From Alcaligenaceae bacterium (GTDB lineage Bacteria > Pseudomonadota > Gammaproteobacteria > Burkholderiales > Burkholderiaceae_B): a stretch of 64,000 bases of DNA. Within the stretch, counting starts at the first letter, position 1; the number at the start of each line of letters is the position of its first letter. Location: positions 105,005-169,004 of the forward strand of contig JACCER010000007.1 in NCBI GenBank assembly GCA_013416445.1. The letters are read 5' to 3'. Positions 9,973-18,450 of the stretch are shown here, in pieces. Position numbers and translations under genes: made by a program. The notes beneath the pieces were generated by a model. That model saw only the letters and a program-made list of their open reading frames with translations, was not told where the DNA came from and made no database searches.

Positions 9973-11247
9973 TCAGGCGGTATTGCCCACTACGGAAAGC
10001 GCACTGCGTTCACGCTGACTGGGGCGGAAGCTGAAATGCATCCACACCAGCGATACACAAACCGTGCCATACAGCAACATGAAGCAACTGGAACGGACTC
10101 CCGTCAGGTCCAGCAAGACGCCAAACAAAATAGGCAAGACGAAACCGCCCAGGCCGCCCGCCAGACCGACGACGCCCGAGACAGCACCAATGTTGTCGTT
10201 GAAATCATCGGAAATGAACTTGAATACCGACGCCTTGCCTATGGCTGTGGCAATGCCAACGACAAACATCAGCACAGTGAACAGGGTCGGGCTGAGCGCT
10301 ATCTGGAAGGTCTGCGGCCCGCTTACCGTCTGAATGGTGAATTCCGTCTGGGGGTAGCTGAGTATGAAAAACGCCACCCAGCACACCCACATCACCCACC
10401 AGGTGGTCTTGTAGGCGCCATAGCGGTCGGAAATCCAGCCACCCAGCGCGCGCAATACGCCGCCGGGCAAAGAAAAGCAGGCCGCCAAGAATGCCGCGAC
10501 CTGTATATCGAAGCCGTACTCACCGATGTAGTATTTGGTCATCCACAAGGCCAGGGCCACGTAGCCCCCGAACACCACCGAGTAATACTGGCAATAACGC
10601 CATACACGCGGGTCTTTGAGCACCTTCATTTGTTCTTTGAAGCCCACGCTCTTGCCTATGTTGTGCGAGGGGTCGGTAGAGGAAAACACCAAGAACAGCA
10701 CGGCTGTCGCCAGCAAGACCAGCGCGTAGACTTTCGGGACGATCACCCAGGCGCCTCCTGCGGCGACTATCAATGCCGGAGCCACAAACTTGGTAATGGC
10801 CGAACCCGAATTGCCGGCGCCGAATACGCCCATGGCAAAGCCTTGTTTGCTGCGCGGAAACCAGCGCGCCACGTAAGGCGTTCCCACTGAGAAAGACCCC
10901 CCGACCAAGCCCACGAAGAGCGCCAGCACCAGGAAATGCCAGTACGCAGTGGCGTAGGCCATGAGCCATATCGGCACGACTGCGACCAGCATGGTCAGGA
11001 AGAAAACGATGCGGCCACCGTAACGGTCAGTCCAGATACCCAGCGGCACGCGCACCAGCGAGCCTGTCAGGACCGGCATGGCCGCCAGCAGGCCGAACTG
11101 GGTTTCAGACAAGCCCAACTGTGTTTTGATGGGTATGCCCAGCACGGCGAACATCATCCACACCGCAAAACAAATAGTGAAGGCGAAGGTACTGGAGATA
11201 AGGACGGAAGTTGCTTTGCCGGAACCGGCGCTGGAGTTGCTGCTCAT
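9973..11247 (-). CDS. narK: Nitrate transporter, NarK1 type (MFS)
   Basis: A 424-residue MFS protein with 12 membrane segments. It includes IWTDRYGGRIVF in the first cytoplasmic loop and the nitrate-signature segments GLVGGSFSVGTPYVARWFP and GVVGLAGGLGGFVLPILFG. It resembles the NarK1 branch, proposed to import nitrate with protons when nitrate respiration starts. It is the first gene of the nar unit, so the promoter and the control sites for FNR- and NarL-type regulators should lie in the 383 bp upstream. Confidence 0.92.
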   Translation of the reverse strand: MSSNSSAGSGKATSVLISSTFAFTICFAVWMMFAVLGIPIKTQLGLSETQFGLLAAMPVLTGSLVRVPLGIWTDRYGGRIVFFLTMLVAVVPIWLMAYATAYWHFLVLALFVGLVGGSFSVGTPYVARWFPRSKQGFAMGVFGAGNSGSAITKFVAPALIVAAGGAWVIVPKVYALVLLATAVLFLVFSSTDPSHNIGKSVGFKEQMKVLKDPRVWRYCQYYSVVFGGYVALALWMTKYYIGEYGFDIQVAAFLAACFSLPGGVLRALGGWISDRYGAYKTTWWVMWVCWVAFFILSYPQTEFTIQTVSGPQTFQIALSPTLFTVLMFVVGIATAIGKASVFKFISDDFNDNIGAVSGVVGLAGGLGGFVLPILFGVLLDLTGVRSSCFMLLYGTVCVSLVWMHFSFRPSQRERSALSVVGNTA

Positions 11248-11630
11248 GGTCTTATGCTGCCTTTCTGATCAAGTGATCGGTACGGACTCAAGCTTAGGCA
11301 GCAGACGCTTCAAGGACTATTCCCCACTAGAACAGCAAGGAAGCGGCAATGTAACTAGTCATTCAAGATGGCAGGCAATGGTTGGCGTGTGTTTTGCTGG
11401 ATTACGGCACCAGAGCGCCAAATTCGCATCAGTAACAATTAAACACAATATCGACAACATCGGAACAGGTGTAAAGCTTGCACCAGCATCACATCGCGAT
11501 GCGCGATTATGCGTACATAATTCATTAACATCTGTCATTACACATTATTACAGATCAAAATCCGTGTTGCATCAGCACATTCAACCGCACTACCATGAGC
11601 AACCGTAAACCCTGTATTGACTAGAACGCC
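11248..11630. promoter_or_regulatory. Intergenic control region between narK1 and the bioB remnant
   Basis: This 383 bp divergent region holds no gene I can support. It should contain the promoter of the nar transcription unit (minus). A candidate FNR-like half-palindrome, TTGATCTGTAATAA on the minus strand at 11545-11558, keeps a perfect TTGAT half but only three of five bases in the other half. It lies nearly 300 bp from narK1, so it is weak evidence. Around 11440-11560 the region is AT-rich compared with its surroundings. The palindrome ACTAGT lies at about 11355. Confidence 0.4.
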
Positions 11631-11978
11631 ATGCTCGCAACACAAGTACAACGCCGCACTGCCGCGCTGGAAAACAAAAGCTCCCCAACCTGGACGGCGC
11701 AGGCCATCATGGCGCTATATGAGCTGCCATTCATGGACTTGCTGCTCAAGGCCCAGGCTATACATCGTCTTTACCACCAGCCCAATGCCGTACAGTTGTC
11801 CAGCCTGCTGTCCATCAAAACGGGCGCCTGTCCGGAAGACTGCTCGTATTGCCCGCAATCGTCACGTTACGATACCGGCCTGAAACCCGAGGCGCTCATG
11901 CCATTGAAGCAGGGGCTGGAAACCTGCGTGACCCTGGGCATGCTCAAGCAAGGCCAGGAGCCAGCATGTACACCTTGA
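11631..11978 (+). pseudogene. bioB: Biotin synthase remnant (internal deletion and C-terminal loss)
   Basis: The frame starts with a normal BioB N-terminus ([39 protein letters not shown]) and keeps the radical-SAM cluster CPEDCSYC followed by [18 protein letters not shown]. It then jumps directly to [17 protein letters not shown], which in intact BioB lies some 40-45 residues further on, past the RFCMGAAW region. It ends after EPACTP at residue 115. About two thirds of the enzyme is gone, including the [2Fe-2S] site and the barrel core, so it cannot be functional. The final codons overlap the start of the downstream transporter. The remnant suggests that two separate deletions shaped this spot. 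Confidence 0.85.
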
Positions 11979-12811
11979 TTATCAGTGTTGCCTGCAGCGT
12001 TGCCGTGTCGATATTGCTGAAAATAGCTCGTCGCCAAAACATACAGATAGATCAGGCCATAGCGATCAACTATGTGGTCGCTGCCAGCCTGTGTCTGCTT
12101 ATTTTTCGACCACAGCCAGCCTCGCTGCTCAATCCCAGCACACCCTGGTGGGTACTGATCGTCCTGGGCGTGCTGTTGCCAGTGGTGTTTCTGGCCATGG
12201 CCGGCGCAGTGCGCCAGGCAGGCATCGTATTAAGCGATGCGGCCCAGCGGCTGTCGCTATTTCTTCCGTTAATAGCGGCTTTTATCTTGTTTGGCGAAGC
12301 GCTGTCAGCCAGCAAGGGGATAGGCATTGCCGTGGCTCTGGTGGCGCTAGGCTGCCTGCTTGCCCGCCCACGGCAGACCGATGCCAGCGGGCAAGTCGGT
12401 CGTTCGGCAGCCTTGCTGCTGGCGGTCTGGCTGGGTTATGGCACCATAGATATACTCTTCAAACAGCTGGCCAAGAGCGGCGCTGCTTTTTCCAGCAGCC
12501 TGTTCGTCACCTTCATCCTGGCCGGCGCGCTGATTTTTCTGTACCTGCTGGTCAAACGCAGCATCTGGACACGCCGCAACATCGTCGCCGGCCTGGTGCT
12601 GGGTGTGCTGAACTTCGGCAACATTTACTTCTATATTCGTGCTCACCAAGTGTTCCCGCAAAATCCTACATTGGTCTTTTCCGCCATGAATATCGGCGTA
12701 ATTTCCCTGGGCACGCTGGTAGGAGCCGGATTTTTCAAAGAAAAACTGTTGTGGATCAACGCCGTGGGCATTGCCCTGGCCATCGCCGCCATTGTGGTGC
12801 TGATACCGTAG
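11966..12811 (+). CDS. EamA/DMT-superfamily inner-membrane transporter
   Basis: A 281-residue protein with ten hydrophobic segments in two repeats of five, the layout of drug/metabolite transporters. The substrate cannot be read from the sequence. I start at ATG 11966, preceded by AGGAG with a five-base spacer; the open frame extends 39 codons further upstream but that part is the bioB remnant in another frame. The start lies inside the end of the bioB remnant. The stop codon TAG falls inside a dispersed palindromic repeat. Confidence 0.85.
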   Translation: MYTLIISVACSVAVSILLKIARRQNIQIDQAIAINYVVAASLCLLIFRPQPASLLNPSTPWWVLIVLGVLLPVVFLAMAGAVRQAGIVLSDAAQRLSLFLPLIAAFILFGEALSASKGIGIAVALVALGCLLARPRQTDASGQVGRSAALLLAVWLGYGTIDILFKQLAKSGAAFSSSLFVTFILAGALIFLYLLVKRSIWTRRNIVAGLVLGVLNFGNIYFYIRAHQVFPQNPTLVFSAMNIGVISLGTLVGAGFFKEKLLWINAVGIALAIAAIVVLIP

Positions 12812-12847
12812 GTCGAGTCAGCGCCGCAGGCGCGTAATCCGACCTAC
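12808..12847. repeat. Dispersed intergenic palindrome, copy 1 (eamA / MFS)
   Basis: The arms GTAGGTCG and CGACCTAC enclose a smaller GCGCC...GGCGC stem. The left arm supplies the TAG stop of the plus-strand transporter (12809-12811). The right arm supplies the TAG stop of the minus-strand MFS gene (12846-12844). It could act as a two-way terminator, although it lacks a T-run. Confidence 0.85.
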
Positions 12848-14151
12848 GAGGAAGCGGCAGGCTCAGGAGCCGGTTCGATATCTTCTTCGGGCACCGGGTC
12901 GTGGGAGACATCGCTTTCCATATCGACCCGGGGATCGAGCGCCGCAACCATGCCGGAACTTTGCAAGCTATCGGGCATGACCACAAAATGAGTGGGCGCA
13001 TCGTCGCTTAGATTGGCGCCTGTGACACGCTGCGGCCTGACAAACACCACCAGGACCAGAGCACAAGCCGATACAAAAATGAAATAGACGCTAGGGTTGA
13101 GTTCGCGCATCAGCAGGCCTGCAATCAGGGGCCCGACACAAGCACCCAGGCCATACACCATGTACAAGATGGCGCTCAGCCCCACCCGCCTTTCCGGGTC
13201 GACATTATCGTTGGCAAACGCCGCGCCCAGTGGGTAAAGCGTAAACAACAAGATGCCAAACGCACACGAAAACAGCAGCAACGCCCAATACGGGAAAGTC
13301 CACCACCCCCACAACGGAAGGGAAACCAATGCGAGCACAAGTGCGTTCAGACGTATCAAGCGTGCCCTGTCTATGCGATCGGCCAACCAGCCTACCGGCC
13401 ACTGAAACAACAGGCCCGAGGCCACGGCAGCGGCAATGAATACTGCCACCTGATTGCTGGACAAGCCCTGCTTAATGGCATACACCGGGGCCAGGCCGTA
13501 GAAGGCGCCTATGATGGTCCCGGCAATAAACAACACGGTTAACGACATGGGCACCCTGGCCACATAATATTTAATCTGGATGGGTGCGGGAATCTGCAAA
13601 GCGGGGTGCGAGCGCCGCGTCAAGGCCACCGGCACAAGACACAGGGCCGAACAGATGGCGACAAAAACAAGGGGTTCGTAATTAAGTCGAGGGAATAAGG
13701 CCAGAGCGAGCTGGCCCAGCACGGTACCCAGGCTGGAACAAACCATGTAAAAGGCAAACACACGACCCCGTTGATGGTTTTCGGTTTGCTCATTCAGCCA
13801 GCTTTCCAGTGCCATGAACTGCGTTACCATGGCAACGCCAGCCACAAAACGAAACCCCAACCACACCCAAAGGTTGTCTACCAGCGCCAGTGCGAGCACA
13901 GTAACAGTGACCACGGCGGCGGTCGCCGAATAGGCGCGTATATGGCCAACTTGTATGATGATTTTGTGGCCCATGCGCGCTCCGCACACCAGCCCCAGGT
14001 AATACACAGCGATCAACGCGCCTATCCAGACCTCGGAAACCGACTCGGCGGTAAGCCGCAGACTGAGATAAGTATTGAAAAGCCCCGATCCGAGCAATAG
14101 CAATAATGTCGCCAGATAAAGCGAAAAAAAAGCGGCGACCATCTGTACCAT
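12844..14151 (-). CDS. MFS transporter, YcaD-like
   Basis: A major facilitator of about 435 residues with 12 membrane segments and a roughly 60-residue acidic, proline-rich cytoplasmic tail (DPVPEEDIEPAPEPAASS). The first-loop region GARMGHKIII and the segments ALESWLNEQTENHQRGRVFAFYM and LADRIDRARLIRLNAL resemble the YcaD/CynX-type branch. The substrate is unknown. The start is uncertain: ATG 14151 gives MVQMVAAFFSLYLATL, while a TTG at 14169 would add MESRKF; a GGAG sequence sits 12 bases before the ATG. It is convergent with eamA and ends in the palindrome. Confidence 0.82.
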   Translation of the reverse strand: MVQMVAAFFSLYLATLLLLLGSGLFNTYLSLRLTAESVSEVWIGALIAVYYLGLVCGARMGHKIIIQVGHIRAYSATAAVVTVTVLALALVDNLWVWLGFRFVAGVAMVTQFMALESWLNEQTENHQRGRVFAFYMVCSSLGTVLGQLALALFPRLNYEPLVFVAICSALCLVPVALTRRSHPALQIPAPIQIKYYVARVPMSLTVLFIAGTIIGAFYGLAPVYAIKQGLSSNQVAVFIAAAVASGLLFQWPVGWLADRIDRARLIRLNALVLALVSLPLWGWWTFPYWALLLFSCAFGILLFTLYPLGAAFANDNVDPERRVGLSAILYMVYGLGACVGPLIAGLLMRELNPSVYFIFVSACALVLVVFVRPQRVTGANLSDDAPTHFVVMPDSLQSSGMVAALDPRVDMESDVSHDPVPEEDIEPAPEPAASS

Positions 14152-14173
14152 GAACTTGCGGGACTCCAAAAAA

Positions 14174-14680
14174 CTAGCTTAACTGACCTAAAAGCGTCTG
14201 GGCGTCGCTGACCTCAAACTTGCCGCCTTCTTCGACATTCAGTTGCTTGACCACGCCATCGACCAGCAAGGCGGAGTAACGTTGTGAACGCACACCCATG
14301 CCGCGCGCTGATAAATCCAGTTCCAGGCCAAGTTGACGGGTCCAGGCGGCGCTGCCATCGGCCAGCATGCGCACACGGCCATTGACGCTATGCTCGCGCC
14401 CCCAGGCGCCCATGACGAAAGGGTCATTGACCGCCACGCACCAGACTTCGTCTACGCCCTTGGCCTTCAGTTGATCATTCAGTTCAAGGTAGCCAGGCAG
14501 GTGCTGGGCCGAGCAAGTGGGCGTGAACGCGCCGGGTACGGCAAACACGGCTATGGTCTTGCCCTTGACCAAATCAGCCACCTGGAAGTTGTTGGGACCA
14601 ACAGCGCAGGTTTCAGTTGCTGTTTCAATAAATTCACCCAACGTGCCGTCTGGCACCTGATCACCGACTTTGATAGACAT
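14174..14680 (-). CDS. Peroxiredoxin, Prx5/glutaredoxin-type
   Basis: A 168-residue cytoplasmic thiol peroxidase. The peroxidatic cysteine is Cys56 in PGAFTPTCS, which also carries the conserved Pro and Thr. The family arginine lies further on. The C-terminal part is LNVEEGGKFEVSDAQTLL. The start at 14680 is preceded by GGAG; five upstream codons in the open frame are not needed. The gene precedes the MFS gene on the same strand by about 20 bp and could be co-transcribed with it. It probably reduces hydrogen peroxide or alkyl peroxides using glutaredoxin or thioredoxin. Confidence 0.92.
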   Translation of the reverse strand: MSIKVGDQVPDGTLGEFIETATETCAVGPNNFQVADLVKGKTIAVFAVPGAFTPTCSAQHLPGYLELNDQLKAKGVDEVWCVAVNDPFVMGAWGREHSVNGRVRMLADGSAAWTRQLGLELDLSARGMGVRSQRYSALLVDGVVKQLNVEEGGKFEVSDAQTLLGQLS

Positions 14681-14873
14681 ACGTGTTCTCCACAAGTAGT
14701 ACTTATAAATTGAAAAGACACCGCGAAGGCGTCGCCATCAGCAACATCATACGCCGCGCATGTGTTAATTATGCCGACGATGCATTTTCAAATTACAAAA
14801 CAGTCCGAGTGGTTAACAACTTCGTAACAATTGCACGGCACAATCTATGGCATTCTTGGAACCTTAGCCGCCT

Positions 14874-14904
14874 TGTAGCGGTCAATCTTTAATTGACCGC
14901 TACA
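14874..14904. promoter_or_regulatory. Perfect 13-bp inverted repeat in the leader of the small exported protein gene
   Basis: The arms TGTAGCGGTCAAT and ATTGACCGCTACA are perfectly complementary with a five-base spacer (CTTTA). The repeat ends seven bases before the AGGGAG ribosome binding site of the gene starting at 14923. It may be an operator for a dimeric regulator or a leader hairpin; there is no T-run to suggest a terminator. Confidence 0.8.
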
Positions 14905-14922
14905 CACAACAGGGAGTTTACT

Positions 14923-15318
14923 TTGATACTACCCAAGTTATCTGCAGCTATTTTAGCCATGTCGCTGTTAGGCAGCGCCTACGCCGCCTCCAGTCTTGAG
15001 GACAACATTTCACTAGACCAATGGATATTAATGAGCGGCGCCACCAACGGCGCCGCCGATGCCGCCGGCGCCTCTGAAGAGGATCGCAGCAAACACCGCA
15101 AAACCGCACGTAGCCACCTTATGCGCTATGCCACCGAACACGGCTACGCCTTGGTCAAATTCGATGCGCTTTTCGAGCTTGGCGCGCAGGAAGGAAAAAA
15201 AATGGTTGCGGCCCGATCGAATAAAGGCGGTGCCAGGTTCCAGACATTGATGACAGGGTTTCATCGAGACACCAGCATACCGTATCAAGACGTGGAAAAA
15301 GCCCTGAACCAGGCCTGA
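14923..15318 (+). CDS. Small exported protein of unknown function
   Basis: I do not recognise this protein. Its 131 residues begin with a classical signal peptide (ILPKLSAAILAMSLLGSAYA, cleavage after AYA). A mature region of about 110 residues follows, rich in Ala and charged residues and without Cys or known motifs. I chose the TTG start at 14923 because AGGGAG sits six bases upstream and the signal peptide begins there; a longer reading from 14893 would start inside the inverted repeat. It stands alone between the peroxiredoxin (divergent) and moaC. A periplasmic location is inferred. Confidence 0.75.
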   Translation: MILPKLSAAILAMSLLGSAYAASSLEDNISLDQWILMSGATNGAADAAGASEEDRSKHRKTARSHLMRYATEHGYALVKFDALFELGAQEGKKMVAARSNKGGARFQTLMTGFHRDTSIPYQDVEKALNQA

Positions 15319-15335
15319 ACCTGGCAAACGGATGG

Positions 15336-15363
15336 CTGGATTACCTGCTGCGCACTAATCCAG
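15336..15363. repeat. Dispersed palindrome variant with altered stem, upstream of moaC
   Basis: The arms CTGGATTA and TAATCCAG surround CCTGCTGCGCAC. Compared with the common TCGGATTA/TAATCCGA stem, both arms carry matching changes, so pairing is kept. Confidence 0.6.
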
Positions 15364-15392
15364 TCTACGATATCAGCAATTGCGTATATTAT

Positions 15393-15416
15393 AAGAACAT
15401 CCTCAAGTTCTTTTTT
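15393..15416 (+). terminator. Weak terminator-like hairpin ahead of moaC
   Basis: AAGAAC, an eight-base loop and GTTCTT, followed by a run of T, lie about 10 bp before the moaC start. The stem is short and AT-rich. It could end transcription of the upstream gene or act as an attenuator, or it may be chance. Confidence 0.3.
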
Positions 15417-15425
15417 CTATACACA

Positions 15426-15923
15426 ATGAGCAACACCCCTACCGATCAAGCCGTGCTTACCCACCTCGACGAGTCCGGCCAAATCCGCATGGTCGATGTC
15501 GGCGACAAGGCCAATTCTCAACGCACTGCCATCGCCGAGGGCCGTGTGCGCATGAGCGCCACCGCCTACAAATTGCTGTCAGCCCAGGAAAATGCCAAAG
15601 GCGAAGTCCTGAACACCGCGCGCGTGGCCGGTGTGCTGGCCGCCAAGCGTTGCGCCGAACTTATCCCCTTGTGCCACAGCCTGCCGCTAAGTTTTGTCGG
15701 CATCGAGTTTTTCCCCGACGACGCGAGCCACAGCATCATGGTCAGGTCCACCTGCCGCACCGACTACAAAACCGGTGTTGAAATGGAGGCCATGACGGCC
15801 TGCAGCATCGCCGCACTGACTATCTACGATATGTGCAAGGCGGCCGACAAGGGCATCGTGCTTGAACACATACAGCTACGTTATAAATCTGGAGGCAAAA
15901 GCGGTGAGTGGCGCAATGATTAA
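15426..15923 (+). CDS. moaC: Cyclic pyranopterin monophosphate synthase MoaC
   Basis: MoaC converts the product of MoaA to cyclic pyranopterin monophosphate, the second half of the first step of molybdenum cofactor synthesis. The 165-residue protein has the family segments MVDVGDKANSQRTA, LIPLCHSLPLSFV, DYKTGVEMEAMTACSIAALTIYDMCKAAD and the C-terminal LRYKSGGKSGEW. It is the first gene of a plus-strand unit moaC-moaD-moaE-moaB-moeA. Its last codons overlap moaD by eight bases. Confidence 0.97.
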   Translation: MSNTPTDQAVLTHLDESGQIRMVDVGDKANSQRTAIAEGRVRMSATAYKLLSAQENAKGEVLNTARVAGVLAAKRCAELIPLCHSLPLSFVGIEFFPDDASHSIMVRSTCRTDYKTGVEMEAMTACSIAALTIYDMCKAADKGIVLEHIQLRYKSGGKSGEWRND

Positions 15924-16155
15924 GCTTCTGTATTTCGCGCAGGTAGCCGAACTGACTCAAGCACGAGAAGAAGCATGGCCTGCAGCGCTGCCACTCACTG
16001 GCGCCGCCCTGCTGGCCCAACTGGAATCGCGCTACCCGCAACTGGCCCCGGTAAAACGGCTCAAGCTTGCCGTCAACCAGTACCATGTAGGCCACGACGC
16101 CCTGATCCAGCCGGGCGATGAGGTCGCCGTATTCGAGCCTGTCACCGGAGGATAA
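15916..16155 (+). CDS. moaD: Molybdopterin synthase sulfur carrier subunit MoaD
   Basis: A 79-residue ubiquitin-fold protein ending in VTGG. The C-terminal Gly-Gly is thiocarboxylated and donates sulfur to MoaE. The start ATG 15916 (MIKLLYFAQVAEL) lies inside the end of moaC; the open frame can be read further upstream but that part belongs to moaC in another frame. It is followed by moaE after three bases. Confidence 0.95.
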   Translation: MIKLLYFAQVAELTQAREEAWPAALPLTGAALLAQLESRYPQLAPVKRLKLAVNQYHVGHDALIQPGDEVAVFEPVTGG

Positions 16156-16158
16156 TCC

Positions 16159-16623
16159 ATGGTTATCGTTCAAGAAGCCGACTTCAACGCCTCCGACCTG
16201 ACCGCCCGCCTGCGCGCCAGCACCGAAGGCCAGGCGGGAGCCATAGTCAGCTTTACCGGCTATGTGCGCGACTACGCCAAAAATGCCGCTACACAATCGC
16301 TGTTCCTGGAACACTACCCAGGCATGTGTGAACGCGAAATCGAAGCCCTGTGCGCCACTGCACAAGCGCGCTGGGATATCCTCGACTGCCTGGTCGTGCA
16401 TCGCGTGGGCGAATTACAACTGAAAGACCAAATCGTTTTCGTAGCCACTGCCAGCGCCCATCGCGGCGACGCTTTCGCTGCCTGCGAATATATTATCGAC
16501 GCCCTGAAAACCCGCGCACCGTTCTGGAAGCGCGAAACCCTGGCCAACGGCGATCAATTCTGGGTTCAGCAACGTGAAGCCGACAATCAGAAAACCGAAC
16601 AATGGGACCAGCCCTCTTCCTGA
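16159..16623 (+). CDS. moaE: Molybdopterin synthase catalytic subunit MoaE
   Basis: MoaE with MoaD forms the heterotetramer that inserts two sulfurs into cyclic pyranopterin monophosphate. The 154 residues include GAIVSFTGYVRDYAK, LFLEHYPGMCEREIE, VVHRVGELQLKDQIVFVATASAHRGDAFAACEYIIDALK and the active-site lysine region APFWKRE. Length and order are normal. Confidence 0.96.
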   Translation: MVIVQEADFNASDLTARLRASTEGQAGAIVSFTGYVRDYAKNAATQSLFLEHYPGMCEREIEALCATAQARWDILDCLVVHRVGELQLKDQIVFVATASAHRGDAFAACEYIIDALKTRAPFWKRETLANGDQFWVQQREADNQKTEQWDQPSS

Positions 16624-16632
16624 AGGACAAGC

Positions 16633-17157
16633 ATGAGCAAAGCCGACGCCAGCCAGCCTGTAGTGTTATTAAATTGCGCCGTACTGACTATTTCCGACAC
16701 ACGCAATACGTCAAACGATACATCTGGCGACTACTTGGTTGAAAGCGTGCTGGCCGCCGGGCATCGCTGCGCCACACGAAGCATCAGCGCAGGCAATCTG
16801 TACCAGATACGCAAAATCATCAGCGACTGGATCGCCGACGACGCCATCCAGGTCATACTGACCAACGGCGGCACCGGCTTCAGTCATCAAAAATCAACCA
16901 CTGCCGCCATTACGCCATTGCTGGATCAAATCATTGTCGGTTTTGGGGAGCTGTTCAGGCACTTGTCGTATCAGGAAATCGGCACATCCGCCTTACAGTC
17001 CGACGCCTTGGCCGGATCAGCCAACCACACCCTGGTTTTTTGCATGCCAGGCTCAACCAGCGCCTGTAAAACAGCCTGGGACGGCATTATTAAAGAACAA
17101 CTCGACAGTCGGCATGGCCCTTGCAACTTCGGCACTCAATACCGCGCCAAGGCATAA
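16633..17157 (+). CDS. moaB: Molybdopterin adenylyltransferase-type protein MoaB
   Basis: A 174-residue protein of the MoaB/Mog fold that adenylylates molybdopterin or assists that step. The motif TNGGTGFSHQKSTTAAITPLL matches the molybdopterin-binding GGTG loop. GELFRHLSYQEIGTSALQSDALAG and VFCMPGSTSACKTAWDGIIKEQLDSRHGPCN are family-typical. It follows moaE by nine bases. Confidence 0.94.
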   Translation: MSKADASQPVVLLNCAVLTISDTRNTSNDTSGDYLVESVLAAGHRCATRSISAGNLYQIRKIISDWIADDAIQVILTNGGTGFSHQKSTTAAITPLLDQIIVGFGELFRHLSYQEIGTSALQSDALAGSANHTLVFCMPGSTSACKTAWDGIIKEQLDSRHGPCNFGTQYRAKA

Positions 17158-17212
17158 ATAGCGCGGGCCATTTTCCAGCCGCTTTTTTCACCCTCTCTCT
17201 TGTGTATTCACC

Positions 17213-18418
17213 ATGCTTGATTTCGATGTCGCTCAGTCACGCCTGGCTACCGCCGGCAAACCTCCAAGCATCAGCGAAAGCTGCCTGCTGCATCAGGCCA
17301 CAGGCCGCATCCTTGCGCAAACCCTGTTTGCAACACTTGACTTGCCGCCAGCAGACAACAGCGCCATGGACGGCTATGCCATCAGTTATGCCGACTACAC
17401 GCCAGGACGGCAATTCCCGGTACAACAACGCTGCTTTGCCGGTGACCAGCCGCAAGCGCTGCAACCGGGCAAAACCATAAGGTTGTTTACTGGCAGCCTA
17501 ATCCCTAAAGACGCTGATACTGTCGTCATGCAGGAAGATGGCGTCGAAACCGACAATCAGCTTGAAATCACCACCCCACCCCTCAAAGGCGCCCATATAC
17601 GCCTGCAAGGCGAAGACGTGCGCACTGGCAAGCAGTTGCTGGCCAAAGGCACGCTGATAAGCGCAGCGGAAATCGCTTTGCTGGCATCGCAAGGCTATGC
17701 CGAAATCACGGTATATAGTCGCCTCAAAGTCGGCATACTGACCACCGGCGACGAACTCATACAGCCAGGGCAACCACGTCGCAACGAGCAGATCTATAAC
17801 TCCAATGGCGTCATGCTGGCCAGCCTGATCGAAAACATGGGCGCCAGCGTCGTGCATGTGCTGCATGCGCTCGACACCGAGGCCTCACTACGAGCCGCCC
17901 TCGAAACGCTGCTGGCCGACTGTGACCTAGTCCTGACGGTGGGCGGTGTTTCCGTCGGTGAAAAAGACCTGGTGAAACCCACCATAGAACAGCTCGGCGG
18001 GACGCTGGACTTATGGCGCGTGCGCATGAAGCCGGGCAAGCCAGTGGCTTTGGCCTACGCCCAGGACAAACCCATAGTTTGCCTGCCAGGCAATCCAGTA
18101 TCGGCCTTTGCGGTATTTACCGTGCTGGTGTCCCCACTGATACGCCACATGCAAGGCCGTGCACAAGTATTCCCCGAGCTGCAATACGGAAAGCTAAGCG
18201 CCGACAAAGTATTCAACGATAAGCGTGAAGAGTTCCTGCGGGTGCGGGCTGAATCCAATGGGCAGGGTTTGGGCCTGTTGCTGCCTCATCCGCAACAGGG
18301 GTCGGGGATTATCAGCTCCTTGCCATGGGCCACCGGTTTCGCGCGGATTCCGGCCAATACGCCAGTGAATAACGGCGATGTCGTGCCCTATTATGATTTG
18401 CGGCATTGGTTGGCGTAG
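17213..18418 (+). CDS. moeA: Molybdopterin molybdenumtransferase MoeA
   Basis: MoeA inserts molybdenum into adenylylated molybdopterin. The 401-residue protein shows LPPADNSAMDGYAI near the N-terminus, TGSLIPKDADTVVMQED, the central MoaB-like domain with LTTGDELIQPG, IYNSNGVMLASLIENMGA and LTVGGVSVGEKD, and the C-terminal domain with LPGNPVSAFAVF. It is separated from moaB by 55 bp. Its TAG stop is provided by a dispersed palindrome shared with convergent mobA. Confidence 0.96.
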   Translation: MLDFDVAQSRLATAGKPPSISESCLLHQATGRILAQTLFATLDLPPADNSAMDGYAISYADYTPGRQFPVQQRCFAGDQPQALQPGKTIRLFTGSLIPKDADTVVMQEDGVETDNQLEITTPPLKGAHIRLQGEDVRTGKQLLAKGTLISAAEIALLASQGYAEITVYSRLKVGILTTGDELIQPGQPRRNEQIYNSNGVMLASLIENMGASVVHVLHALDTEASLRAALETLLADCDLVLTVGGVSVGEKDLVKPTIEQLGGTLDLWRVRMKPGKPVALAYAQDKPIVCLPGNPVSAFAVFTVLVSPLIRHMQGRAQVFPELQYGKLSADKVFNDKREEFLRVRAESNGQGLGLLLPHPQQGSGIISSLPWATGFARIPANTPVNNGDVVPYYDLRHWLA

Positions 18419-18450
18419 GTCGGATTACGCGCTTGGCGCTAAGCCGACCC
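18415..18450. repeat. Dispersed intergenic palindrome, copy 2 (moeA / mobA)
   Basis: GTAGGTCGGATTACGCGC pairs imperfectly with GGCGCTAAGCCGACCC. The left arm contains the moeA stop (TAG at 18416-18418). The inner right arm contains the minus-strand TAG that ends mobA (18441-18439). Both convergent genes finish inside the element. Confidence 0.85.
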
